DNA of 64,000 nucleotides from UBA12170 sp964293475. Lineage in GTDB: Bacteria; Bacteroidota; Bacteroidia; Bacteroidales; UBA12170. Of the stretch, positions 46,709 through 55,284 are shown piece after piece; position 1 is the first letter of the stretch; every line of letters starts with the position of its first letter. Made by a program: the position numbers and the translations under genes. The notes below the pieces were generated by a model. That model ran no database searches, was not told the DNA's origin, and saw only the letters and a program-made list of their open reading frames with translations. The DNA is taken from NCBI GenBank assembly GCA_964293475.1, contig CAXYYJ010000010.1, positions 1-64,000 of the forward strand. The letters are read 5' to 3'.

Positions 46709-47145
46709 AATATTTGCTTCCATATATTTTTTCCACTTTTTGACTAATAGCAAAGGAAAATGGGTATATAATCTGGTCAATGACATAGGGATACGATTAT
46801 CCAATCCCCAGATATATTGTTGTTTGCTGTGCAAAGCAATTCAATTCGTGTAACATCCACCAACATGTAAATAAACTTTTGCGCCATCTTTCGCTCCTTG
46901 ATGAGTATATTTTCGTGATGTTCTGGATTAAGATTGACTACAAATCCCCTTGCCAAAAAACAATCAAACAAATCCTATAAATGTTGAGATAATTTATAAT
47001 GTTAGTGCTATAAGCACGCTATTTACCGGGACTTCTTAAATTAATGAATTTTAAAGATATTGAATAATAAATTGTTGGATGAAAATTCAAATATTCTTTG
47101 ACATACCCACTCATCATTCCCCAAGGAAGTATAACCAGCCCCACT
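46709..47145. other. Intergenic region with a possible gene remnant
   Basis: 437 bases without a supported gene. A minus-strand frame at 46777-46971 encodes 64 residues including GFVVNLNPEHHENILI, which has an amino-acid make-up more like protein than chance, but no start-site or neighbour evidence. It could be a fragment of a decayed gene. Confidence 0.45.
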
Positions 47146-48003
47146 TTACCTCCCCAACCACTCCAAAAGCCCCGGAATTTCCCTTTGGGTTTGTTGTATG
47201 GCCTGGTGGTAGATGGCGGCGGTTTTTTGTGGGTTGTTTTCTATTCGCTTAATTTCCAATGATTTCTCAGGTCTTATAATAAAAACGCGTCCTTCTTTTT
47301 CCAGCTTTGTGAGTTGGTTTATGGTGTCGTTATAGCGCTGGGCCCGGCTTACCAGTAATTCGTAAATCTTTGGGTATTTCCGGTAATACGCCTTAAAAAT
47401 CCAGCGATTCTTTTGGGGCTCCTTGACAAATCCTTTTGGTTGGGTGAGAATCACCACCGCCTTTTTATAACCCTGATTTAGAGCATATTCCACCGGAATG
47501 GAATCGGCAAGTCCGCCATCCATAAGCAGGGAATCGCGGTGGCTAACCATGGGTGCAATAAACGGCAACGAGCTGCTGGCGGCCAAAATGGTTTTAAAAT
47601 CCTTCTTATCAGCATCGTTGAGCCGGAAAAACTCAGCGTCGCCCGTGTGGCAATTGGTGGTTCCAACCCAAAAATCGGTGGGGGAGTTTTTTAGGGTTTC
47701 GTAGTCGAAGGGGATAAGGTGTTGCGGCACTTCCCCGTAAACAAAATCCCATGAAAACATGGAGCCTTCTTTCATCCAGTTGTTCCAGCTGCAATATCTT
47801 CTATCGCCAATAAGCCCGTTCACTTCAATATTTCTGCCCATTTGTTTAGATGCATATGACACTCCATAGGCAGAGCCCGCCGAAACGCCCCAAACAGAAC
47901 CAAAATCAATTTGGTGTTCTAAAAATACTTCCAAAACTCCGGCGGTAAATATTCCCCTAAAACCGCCGCCTTCCAATACCAATGCTGTTTCAGCGTTCAT
48001 CAT
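47146..48003 (-). CDS. Patatin-like phospholipase, YjjU/RssA type
   Basis: A 285-residue putative esterase/phospholipase with a Ser-Asp dyad. The oxyanion GGGFRG motif, the nucleophile S41 in GVSAGS, and the catalytic aspartate in LMDGGLADSIPVEYA are all visible. Likely acts on membrane or storage lipids in the cytoplasm. Its position between two unrelated plus-strand regions, with no partner, gives no further hint. A TAAATTTG promoter-like motif is present on the minus strand at 48028-48021. Start may be the first or second ATG (48003 or 48000). Confidence 0.9.
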   Translation of the reverse strand: MMNAETALVLEGGGFRGIFTAGVLEVFLEHQIDFGSVWGVSAGSAYGVSYASKQMGRNIEVNGLIGDRRYCSWNNWMKEGSMFSWDFVYGEVPQHLIPFDYETLKNSPTDFWVGTTNCHTGDAEFFRLNDADKKDFKTILAASSSLPFIAPMVSHRDSLLMDGGLADSIPVEYALNQGYKKAVVILTQPKGFVKEPQKNRWIFKAYYRKYPKIYELLVSRAQRYNDTINQLTKLEKEGRVFIIRPEKSLEIKRIENNPQKTAAIYHQAIQQTQREIPGLLEWLGR

Positions 48004-48128
48004 GATTCATTTTTCCTGAGCAAATTTATAGAAGTGTTTGGGATTTCCACCATGTTTGGGTCATTTTACCTTTTGCCAACTTTAAAAATGATTTTACTTT
48101 CTGAAATAAAAAATCGTAATTTTGATTT

Positions 48129-48440
48129 ATGAGAGATAAACAAGGAATCCTGAAGAAAATAAAATCGAAGATTGAGATTATTGATCCCAATGCCCGTGTT
48201 ATTTTATTTGGCTCACGTGCCCGCGAGGATAATAATGAGGATTCTGATTGGGATTTTCTTATACTTACCGATCTCAATATTACGAGAGAATTGAAAAACA
48301 GATTTAGCGATGCCATGTTTGATGCAGAATTGGAAACGGGCGAAGTACTAACTGGCATTGTTCAGGATTTTAATTCCTGGGATAATTACTCCAATACTCC
48401 GATTTTCAGAAATATTTTGGCAGAAGGAGTTGAGATATGA
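48129..48440 (+). CDS. MNT-type nucleotidyltransferase (antitoxin)
   Basis: A 103-residue minimal nucleotidyltransferase. The Pol-beta family signature GSRARED followed by SDWDFLIL supplies the metal-binding acids. In HEPN-MNT pairs the MNT protein is the antitoxin, and some family members AMPylate the HEPN toxin. A TAATTTTG motif lies immediately upstream, which suggests a leaderless or very short-leader transcript. Its stop overlaps the next gene by four bases. Confidence 0.88.
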   Translation: MRDKQGILKKIKSKIEIIDPNARVILFGSRAREDNNEDSDWDFLILTDLNITRELKNRFSDAMFDAELETGEVLTGIVQDFNSWDNYSNTPIFRNILAEGVEI

Positions 48441-48823
48441 ACACTGAGGCATTAATTCAATATCGGATTTCACGTGCGAATGAGACATATCAGGAAGCCA
48501 TTTTGCTTTCTAAAGAGAATCACTGGAATGCAGTCGCAAATAGGCTTTATTATTCATGTTTTTATATAGTTAGCGCCCTGCTTTTAAAAAATGAAATGTC
48601 TTTCTCGAGCCACAATGGTCAAAAAAGGGTTTTTCATCAATCATTTGTTAAAACTGGGAAAGTTTCAATTGAAACAGGGAGAATTTATAGTCGGCTTTTT
48701 AATTTGCGACAAGAGGGGGATTATATTGATTTTAAAAGGTTAGAACAAAACGAAATTGAGCCCTTTATGTCTGATGCCAGACACTTTATAAATGATATCA
48801 TTTGTTTACTTGAAACTGATTAA
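48437..48823 (+). CDS. HEPN domain protein (toxin)
   Basis: A 128-residue helical HEPN protein of the UPF0332-like group: the NAVANRLYYSCFYIVSALLL helix and the SHNGQKRVFHQSFVKTG and LFNLRQEGDYIDF segments match that family. HEPN proteins are RNases that act as toxins. The usual Rx4-6H catalytic motif is not evident, so activity may depend on another site or be weak. It starts four bases inside the MNT gene (ATGA overlap), so the pair is coupled. Confidence 0.85.
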   Translation: MNTEALIQYRISRANETYQEAILLSKENHWNAVANRLYYSCFYIVSALLLKNEMSFSSHNGQKRVFHQSFVKTGKVSIETGRIYSRLFNLRQEGDYIDFKRLEQNEIEPFMSDARHFINDIICLLETD

Positions 48824-48938
48824 CTAGAATAAAACGTTTACCATAATGGTATGATTATTTCTTAGTTAAATTTATAAAGCTATCATCTTCCCTGTAAAAT
48901 TTCTTTACAGATTCTTTCTTCTGCACCTGCTTATGCCT

Positions 48939-48946
48939 ATTTTCGC
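48939..48946 (+). promoter_or_regulatory. Candidate -7 element for the NtrC-NtrY pair
   Basis: TATTTTCG is a one-mismatch variant of TAnnTTTG. It lies 26 bases before the regulator start at 48973. Confidence 0.3.
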
Positions 48947-48972
48947 ATTTTAATAACCCAAAATGGCTCATT

Positions 48973-50337
48973 ATGTCCGGTAAAATTCTCATCATCGACG
49001 ATAATAAAGGAATCCGCCAATCGCTGGAATTGCTGGTACAAACGGAGTTTGACGAGGTATATGCCCTCAGCCACCCCGGCTCGGTCATTTCTACCATCCG
49101 CGAGAAACAGGTGGATGTTATTTTGCTCGACATGAACTTTAAAACAGGCATCAATACCGGAAACGAAGGTTTTTTCTGGCTCCACGAAATTCAAAAAACC
49201 GATCCCGATATTTCGGTCATCATGATTACTGCCTATGGCGATGTGGAGCTGGCGGTTAAAGCCGTGAAAGAAGGGGCTTTCGATTTTATTCTCAAACCCT
49301 GGGACAACCACAAACTCATTTCTACCCTTCATGCGGCGCTGAAACTTCGCAAATCGAAGCTCGAAAATCAGCAGCTGAAGCAAAAAACCGAAAACCTGCG
49401 CAAAGAGCTCAACCCCGAATCCAAGTCCATCATTGGCCTGTCCGATGCTATGAAACAGGTGATGGAAATGGTGAAAAAAGTGGCCAAAACCGATGCCAAT
49501 ATTCTTATCACCGGCGAAAACGGGACAGGTAAGGAGCTTATAGCCAGAGAAATCCACCGCCTATCCGACAGAAAAACCGAAGCCTTGGTCACAGTGGATA
49601 TGGGCGCCGTGAGCGAGTCGCTCTTTGAGAGTGAGCTGTTCGGCTACAAAAAAGGTGCTTTTACCGATGCCAAAGAAGACCGCATCGGCAAGTTTGAAGC
49701 GGCGCAAAAAGGCAGCCTCTTCCTCGACGAAATTGCCAACCTGAATTTAAACCTTCAGGGGAAAATTCTCACCGCCCTGCAAAGCAGAAAAATAGCCAGG
49801 ATTGGTAGCACCACCGAAATCCCCATCGACATTCGCCTCATTACCGCCACCAACCGCGACATTCATAAAATGGTGGATGAAGGCCTGTTTCGCGAAGATT
49901 TGCTCTACCGCATCAATACCATCAATATCGAAGTGCCGCCCCTGCGAAAACGCGATAACGATGCCATCATTCTGGCCCATTTTTACCTGAAAAAATACGC
50001 TCAGAAATACGACAAGCCCTCCCTTTCGCTCACAGATACGGCGGAGGAAAAGCTGCTCCGATATTCCTGGCCCGGCAATGTGCGCGAATTGCAGCATTGC
50101 ATGGAGAAGGCCGTCATATTGGCCGATGGACCCTTGCTGGATGAATACAGCTTTCATCTATCGGAAAATCAGGGGAAAGCCGAATCGGAACTGCTCAATG
50201 TGACCCTCGACGAAATGGAGAAAAAGTTGATCATGAGTCATTTGAAAAAGTATAACGGCAATATGAGTCAAATGGCAAAAAGTCTGGGCATCACCCGCCC
50301 AACGCTCTATAGCAAACTGAAAAAATACGGACTCTAA
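48973..50337 (+). CDS. Sigma-54-dependent NtrC-type response regulator
   Basis: 454 residues in three domains: a receiver with phospho-acceptor D53 (VILLDMNF), a central AAA+ ATPase (Walker A GENGTGKE) and a Fis-type HTH at the end (SQMAKSLGITRPTLYSKLKK). The loop that contacts sigma-54 reads GAFTDA instead of the classic GAFTGA; this change is frequent in Bacteroidota regulators but differs from the second regulator in this cluster. It is separated by ten bases from the sensor kinase gene, which is its likely partner. Confidence 0.93.
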   Translation: MSGKILIIDDNKGIRQSLELLVQTEFDEVYALSHPGSVISTIREKQVDVILLDMNFKTGINTGNEGFFWLHEIQKTDPDISVIMITAYGDVELAVKAVKEGAFDFILKPWDNHKLISTLHAALKLRKSKLENQQLKQKTENLRKELNPESKSIIGLSDAMKQVMEMVKKVAKTDANILITGENGTGKELIAREIHRLSDRKTEALVTVDMGAVSESLFESELFGYKKGAFTDAKEDRIGKFEAAQKGSLFLDEIANLNLNLQGKILTALQSRKIARIGSTTEIPIDIRLITATNRDIHKMVDEGLFREDLLYRINTINIEVPPLRKRDNDAIILAHFYLKKYAQKYDKPSLSLTDTAEEKLLRYSWPGNVRELQHCMEKAVILADGPLLDEYSFHLSENQGKAESELLNVTLDEMEKKLIMSHLKKYNGNMSQMAKSLGITRPTLYSKLKKYGL

Positions 50338-50347
50338 AACCCGCCCA

Positions 50348-51724
50348 ATGTCGTATAAAAACTTCTATTTCAATATAGTCATCAGATTGCTTTTGCTCAT
50401 TGGGCTGACTGCGGCTTCCGTTTGGGTTTGGCTCACCTTAGAAATGCTGTGGATTTCTTTGATGCTCATAGCTTTAGCAATCATCGACATTGTTTTTCTT
50501 GTCCGCTGGTTCAACAATATTAACCGATGGATGGCCTTCTTTTTGCTTGGCATCGAAAACGAAGATACCACTTTGAAACCTCCCCCCAAATCGGGAAATA
50601 AATCCATTGACGAGGTTTACCGGGGAATGACGCGACTCAACGATTTGTTTAAGAATGCCAAAATTGAAATATCGACCCAGGAGCAATATTTTAAAAAACT
50701 CATTAAGCAGTCGGCCACGGGGCTTTTCTCCATCAACGAGCATCAGCGCATCATCAATATCAATCCCGCTGCCATGAAGCTCACACAACTCTATGAATTC
50801 CAGCATGTAAACTCGCTAAAAACCATGGATGACTCGCTGCCCGGCTATTTGATTCACGAACCCCTAACACAAACTTCGGCCATATTCGAAAATCAGTATG
50901 GACAAAAACTGCTCTTTAAGCTCTCCGAAATCAAAACTTCGACCGAGAGATTGAGGCTGGTGGCGGTGAGCGATATTACCAAGGAATTGGACAATGGGGA
51001 GGTGGAAGCCTGGATTAAGCTGGCGCGCACTCTTTCGCACGAAATCATGAACAATATTGCGCCCATCACCACTTTGTCGCAGGTTATTTCAGGTTATTTT
51101 ACGAGAGATAAAAAAGCGGTGGCCGTGGATGAGCTCAACGAGAAAATCATTGCCAACACCATCAAGGGACTCGAAGTTATTGAAGACCGAAGCAGCGGAC
51201 TCATGCGGTTTGTGGAGAATTACCGGAAATTCACCCGTCTGCCCGAACCCGATTTTAAGCTTGTGAATCTCTCCGAACTGTTGAACAACGCACTTTTAGC
51301 CATCAGCACCTATCCCCATTTTGAGACCATCAGGCTGATAAAGAAAATTCCCGCCGAAATTTTTATTGAAACCGATCCTTCGTTGCTCAATCAGGTGATT
51401 CACAATATTTTGAAGAATGCTTACGAAGCACTTCTCGAAAGTCATGAAAAACCTGCAGTTCTCATGGTGAAGCTTCAGCAAAACAAGCCACTCACCATAT
51501 TGGAAATCAGCAATAACGGACCCGAAATTCCACCCGAAATCCGCGAGCAAATCTTCATTCCTTTCTTCACCACCAAAGAAAATGGTTCGGGGGTGGGTTT
51601 GAGTCTGAGCAAACAGATGATGCTGAAAATGGATGGCGATATCTATTTCAAGACGCTGGAAGACAAAACCAGCTGCTTTGTGCTGAGTTTTAATACCGAA
51701 AGCATATCTGTAATAGTCCAATAA
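50348..51724 (+). CDS. NtrY-like sensor histidine kinase
   Basis: 458 residues: two membrane helices (about 8-50), a linker, a PAS-like segment (about 115-210) and a histidine kinase core. The H box is TLSHEIMNNIAPI, and the N box IHNILKNAYEAL and glycine box NGSGVGLSLSKQM are present. The H box with EIMNNIAP is like NtrY-type kinases. It would phosphorylate the NtrC regulator encoded just before (48973-50337) and perhaps the one at 52128. The signal is unknown. Confidence 0.92.
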   Translation: MSYKNFYFNIVIRLLLLIGLTAASVWVWLTLEMLWISLMLIALAIIDIVFLVRWFNNINRWMAFFLLGIENEDTTLKPPPKSGNKSIDEVYRGMTRLNDLFKNAKIEISTQEQYFKKLIKQSATGLFSINEHQRIININPAAMKLTQLYEFQHVNSLKTMDDSLPGYLIHEPLTQTSAIFENQYGQKLLFKLSEIKTSTERLRLVAVSDITKELDNGEVEAWIKLARTLSHEIMNNIAPITTLSQVISGYFTRDKKAVAVDELNEKIIANTIKGLEVIEDRSSGLMRFVENYRKFTRLPEPDFKLVNLSELLNNALLAISTYPHFETIRLIKKIPAEIFIETDPSLLNQVIHNILKNAYEALLESHEKPAVLMVKLQQNKPLTILEISNNGPEIPPEIREQIFIPFFTTKENGSGVGLSLSKQMMLKMDGDIYFKTLEDKTSCFVLSFNTESISVIVQ

Positions 51725-52127
51725 AAATTGGACTAAACAGCTATTGCATCGGCATTATACAATTCATTTCTTGGACTTTCTAAGGTTTGTATTTGGTATA
51801 ACCGCTAAAACAGGCCATCCGGAAGGCGGGGAGTAGCTTTTTCCACAGCATCAAGGAGTTCTCAATAAATTTTTATTTTTAGAAAATTCTTTATTTGGGA
51901 AAAATTCATAAATTAGCCCCTTATATATTTATTGCTATAAAGGAATTCGTTCGGAAGAACAGCGTATTTAATTTATTTCCTGATGCTATTTTGGCGGAAA
52001 TATCCGGATGTTTTAATGGATGTATTTTATTGGAAATCGGGTGAACCAGCCACAGCAGCAGGAAGAAATTATTTTCACTTAAGGTAATGAATAACAGGGG
52101 TTTTATTTTAATTAATGCAACGAGAAG
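51725..52127. other. Intergenic gap before the second NtrC-type gene
   Basis: 403 bases with no gene or clear terminator. No sigma-54 or sigma-ABfr promoter was confidently found. Confidence 0.55.
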
Positions 52128-53471
52128 ATGGATACTTTCAGGATTTTTATAGTAGAAGATGACAAAATTTTTGCCAAAAGGCTACAGTATGAGTTGAGTT
52201 TAAATCCAGATTTTGAGATAGAGGTGTTTCACAGCGGCGAGAGTTTTATGAAAGCCATGCACAAAAGCCCCGATTTCGTGACTTTGGACTACCATTTGCC
52301 CGACCATAACGGCGATAAGCTTCTCCTCGATATTAAAAAGAAATTCCCCGGTTTGCCTGTGCTCATCATCAGCGGGCAGCAAGATGTTTCCACCGCTGTG
52401 GAGTTGTTGAAAAATGGCGCTTACGATTATTTGGTCAAAGGCGACGATCTCATTAAACGTCTTCGCAATGTTATTACCAATGTGCGCGATCGGGTTTTGC
52501 TCGAACGCAAAGTGCAACAATTGGAGCAGGAGCTGAACCAGAAATTTATTTTCGCCAACATCATCAAGGGCAATAGCACCGCCATGACCCGTGTTTATCA
52601 GCTCATGCAAAAAGCACTCACTTCGCGCATTTCGGTGAGTATTACCGGCGAAACAGGAACAGGTAAAGAGCTGGTGGCCAAGGCTATACACTATAATTCC
52701 CCCCGAAAAGGTGGTCCATTTGTGGCTGTAAATGTGTCGGCCATTCCATCGGAGCTTATTGAGAGCGAGATGTTTGGCTTTGAGAAAGGCTCGTTTACGG
52801 GAGCCCATGCACGCCGCATCGGAAAGTTTGAAGAAGCCGAAGGAGGAACCCTTTTTCTCGATGAAATTGGCGACATGGACGTCAATATGCAAACCAAGCT
52901 GTTGCGGGTGTTACAGGAAGAGGAGTTCACGCGTTTGGGGAGCAATAAAGTGATAAAAACCGATTGCCGCATCATGGTGGCCACCAATAAAAATCTGCTC
53001 ACCGAAGTAAAAAAGGGGAATTTCAGAGAAGACTTGTACTACAGGCTTCTGGGCTTGCCCATTGAGCTTCCGCCGTTGCGCCGCCGCGATCAGGATGTAA
53101 TTTTTCTGGCCAAACATTTTATCAAGGAGTTTTGCCGCGTGAATAATTTGCCCAAAAAAGAGCTTTCCACCGGAGCCATAAAGAAACTCAACAACTACGA
53201 TTTTCCGGGCAATGTTCGGGAGCTGAAAGCCATTATTGAGCTGGCTTTGGTGCTGAGTGTTGACGAGCAAATTCAGGAATCGGATATCAGCTTTTCATCG
53301 TCGGTGGGACTCGATGACTTGTTCAACAAAGAAATGACCCTGAAAGAGTATAATTTACAGATAGTTAAATACTATTTACTCAAGCACAACGACGATATTA
53401 AAACGGTGGCCGAAAAATTAGACATCGGAAAATCGACCATTTACCGCATGATGCAAAACGAGAAAGATTAG
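52128..53471 (+). CDS. Second sigma-54-dependent response regulator
   Basis: 447 residues with an N-terminal receiver (aspartate in VTLDYHLPDHNGD), AAA+ domain with Walker A GETGTGKE and a C-terminal Fis-type HTH (VAEKLDIGKSTIYRMMQNE). The sigma-54 contact loop here reads GSFTGA, closer to the consensus than that of the other regulator in this cluster. No kinase is adjacent; the NtrY-like kinase ends 403 bases upstream. It ends by overlapping the HAD phosphatase gene on the opposite strand by four bases. Confidence 0.92.
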   Translation: MDTFRIFIVEDDKIFAKRLQYELSLNPDFEIEVFHSGESFMKAMHKSPDFVTLDYHLPDHNGDKLLLDIKKKFPGLPVLIISGQQDVSTAVELLKNGAYDYLVKGDDLIKRLRNVITNVRDRVLLERKVQQLEQELNQKFIFANIIKGNSTAMTRVYQLMQKALTSRISVSITGETGTGKELVAKAIHYNSPRKGGPFVAVNVSAIPSELIESEMFGFEKGSFTGAHARRIGKFEEAEGGTLFLDEIGDMDVNMQTKLLRVLQEEEFTRLGSNKVIKTDCRIMVATNKNLLTEVKKGNFREDLYYRLLGLPIELPPLRRRDQDVIFLAKHFIKEFCRVNNLPKKELSTGAIKKLNNYDFPGNVRELKAIIELALVLSVDEQIQESDISFSSSVGLDDLFNKEMTLKEYNLQIVKYYLLKHNDDIKTVAEKLDIGKSTIYRMMQNEKD

Positions 53472-54091
53472 TTATAATCGAGTTTCAGTTGGCCATTTTC
53501 GAATAAATCCCCCAATTTTTGCTGGTGAAGATAGTGGGTTTTAATCCCCAGATTTTTTGCAGCTTCAATGTTCACATCCAAATCGTCGATAAACAGGGTT
53601 TCATGAGCCGAAAGGTTATTGGCCCTGAGCAGCGATTGGTAGATGATGGCATCGGGTTTTCTCATTCCGCGTTCGTGCGAGAACCACACATCGGCAAAAA
53701 GCGCTCTGAAATCGGAGTAGCTGTTTAAATGCGCCATAAATCGTTTATAGTGGATGATATTGGAGTTGGAGAGTAAAAACAGGCGGTAGTATTTCGACAA
53801 ATCTGCCAGCAAATCGATTATTTTCCGGTCGAAATCAATAAGGAGTGCGCACCAGGCATCGTCGATTTGTTGGTCGGTAACAGGCGTTGAAAAGAGTTTT
53901 TTAAGTTCGTTTCTGAAGGCTTGTTCTTCGATTTCACCCTTTTCAAGCGATTCAAAGAGAGCCACTTGTATTTCGTGGCCATATATTTTATCGAAGTTTT
54001 TCAGTTGAAGATTTTCGAAGGCGCGTTTGCTTAGGTTGTGGTCGATATTGTAAATGACGCCCCCAAAATCAAAGATGATATTCCTAATCAT
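53468..54091 (-). CDS. HAD-superfamily hydrolase
   Basis: A 207-residue phosphatase-like protein. The first HAD motif is IIFDFGGVI with nucleophile D8, a cap domain with helices follows, and the third and fourth motifs are MRKPDAIIY and ETLFIDDLDVNIEAAKNLG. Probably a phosphoglycolate- or nucleotide-type phosphatase; the substrate is unknown. It ends four bases inside the opposite-strand regulator. Confidence 0.9.
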   Translation of the reverse strand: MIRNIIFDFGGVIYNIDHNLSKRAFENLQLKNFDKIYGHEIQVALFESLEKGEIEEQAFRNELKKLFSTPVTDQQIDDAWCALLIDFDRKIIDLLADLSKYYRLFLLSNSNIIHYKRFMAHLNSYSDFRALFADVWFSHERGMRKPDAIIYQSLLRANNLSAHETLFIDDLDVNIEAAKNLGIKTHYLHQQKLGDLFENGQLKLDYN

Positions 54092-54098
54092 ATAATTC

Positions 54099-54129
54099 TT
54101 GCTTTGTATGGGGCAAATATGTAAATTTG
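54099..54129 (+). promoter_or_regulatory. Promoter for the CAT-anticodon tRNA
   Basis: TTG at 54099-54101 is followed after 20 bases by TAAATTTG at 54122-54129. It matches the Bacteroidota promoter in sequence and spacing and lies 50 bases before the tRNA. Confidence 0.55.
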
Positions 54130-54179
54130 CATCCGCATTTCCAAAAAAAGGAGATGTATAATAAAGTTCTTTATGAACA

Positions 54180-54256
54180 GGGCCTATAGCTCAGTCGGTT
54201 AGAGTAGCTGACTCATAATCAGTTGGTCCCAGGTTCAAGTCCTGGTGGGCCCACCA
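54180..54256 (+). tRNA. tRNA with CAT anticodon (Ile2 or elongator Met)
   Basis: A 77-base cloverleaf: acceptor GGGCCTA pairs with TGGGCCC (one G-U), D-arm AGCTCAG...TTAGAGT, anticodon loop CTCATAA (anticodon CAT), T-arm CCAGGTTCAAGTCCTGG and an encoded CCA end. The sequence around the anticodon (TGACTCATAATCA) and the GGTTCAAGTCC loop resemble tRNA-Ile2, where the C is turned to lysidine, more than elongator Met; both are possible. It is the likely attachment site for the following accessory region. Confidence 0.93.
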
Positions 54257-54344
54257 ACAGAAGCACTTATTACGAAAGTTTTAGGTGCTTTTTTTTATGT
54301 AAAATGCAAACAAATAGCTGACTCTGCCGAAAGCTTTAGGGTTT
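54254..54344 (+). repeat. tRNA-proximal direct repeat (copy 1)
   Basis: From the encoded CCA onward, CCAACAGAAGCACTTATTAC and the sequence around it match a second copy at 61614-61693. The first 29 bases differ at two positions; the end (54315-54344) matches at 25 of 30 positions. See the companion copy. Confidence 0.8.
54261..54296 (+). terminator. Hairpin terminator after the tRNA
   Basis: AAGCAC (54261-54266) pairs with GTGCTT (54285-54290), followed by T residues up to 54296. It lies inside the direct repeat and is also present, degraded, in the second copy. Confidence 0.7.
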
Positions 54345-54582
54345 AAGGAACCGGCTAGCCTATCCTGCGTAATCAGGAAGATCCGATCAAAGGGTGGTCT
54401 GAGGATACATCATCATCAGTATTCACTGGAGGGGAGGGAGACTATTCAATTAACGCCCATTACTCATTTTTCTTTGTCTATTTGTATATCGGCCATGCGG
54501 ATGGATAGACACAATACTTGCAAAGTTATTGCCTGAGGATTAGTTTGTGCGCCATGGCATTGGGCGTGGCAGTTGTGCATAG
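54345..54582. other. Intergenic region between tRNA repeat and island genes
   Basis: No gene is visible. The base composition falls from here on through the accessory region. Confidence 0.5.
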
Positions 54583-55284
54583 TTAAAGTTTATCTAATTG
54601 TTTTTTTAGGTCGTCCATTGAGTAAATAACTTTGCCAAAATGCTTTCTTTGAATGTCAATTGTTTGTTCAAGATTTGTTGTTGATATTCTTTTAATGTGA
54701 CCTTTAAGTTTGTCTCCAATCTTCATTTTAAATTTCTCACTATAATAAAATGTATTTACAATGCAAAGAGCATTATTTGGATTCGGCGCATAAACCATTT
54801 CAAGTTTTTTGTCCCGCAGAAACCTAAGAAAATGTTTCGTATAAATGAACTCCTTACTTTTATACGAAAACATTACCGCTGAGAAATTGAAAAATGCTGT
54901 CTGAGGAATATACTTGTTTAGCTGAAAATTCATTGTTAGTTGATGACTTTTGACAGACCAAGTATTATGCAAAAACCACAAATCAATGTTAAGATTATTA
55001 AATTCAATCTTATAACCTCCAAAACTATTAATTGAAATTTTATATTCAGAAAGAAGTTGTTGTATATCAATTTCATTTTCGAGAACCAAGTCTAAATCTC
55101 TATTCTCATTAATTTTAAGGAAGTAATTTCTGATTACACCGCTAAATATGTAAACATCAGTTTTCTCAGATAATATGTTCAACAAATCAATAACTCTTTC
55201 GTTAAAGTTACTATTCAAGTAACCTAAAAATGAGTAGTTAGACTCAGTTACCAAAAGTTCTATGTCAGATAATTTTTTGGCCAC
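54583..55284 (-). CDS. Nucleotidyltransferase, poly(A)-polymerase/CCA-like head domain
   Basis: A 233-residue protein. Residues about 45-110 fit a Pol-beta-type head like that of CCA-adding enzymes and poly(A) polymerases: FSGVIRNYFLKINENRDLDLVLE has the GG/G-x-x-R-D-like turn and the DLDLV metal-binding acids, and a later NIDLWFLH supplies another acid. The C-terminal part is helical and basic. Its start overlaps the end of the dGTPase-like gene by 20 bases, so it is the last gene of a five-gene operon. Substrates are unknown; it may modify tRNA or a nucleotide as part of a defence system. Confidence 0.75.
   Translation of the reverse strand: MAKKLSDIELLVTESNYSFLGYLNSNFNERVIDLLNILSEKTDVYIFSGVIRNYFLKINENRDLDLVLENEIDIQQLLSEYKISINSFGGYKIEFNNLNIDLWFLHNTWSVKSHQLTMNFQLNKYIPQTAFFNFSAVMFSYKSKEFIYTKHFLRFLRDKKLEMVYAPNPNNALCIVNTFYYSEKFKMKIGDKLKGHIKRISTTNLEQTIDIQRKHFGKVIYSMDDLKKQLDKL

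Noticed and set aside
48117..48124. TAATTTTG promoter-like motif before the MNT gene
   Set aside because: It is only four bases before the start codon, so it could be chance or a leaderless promoter; not listed as a separate feature.
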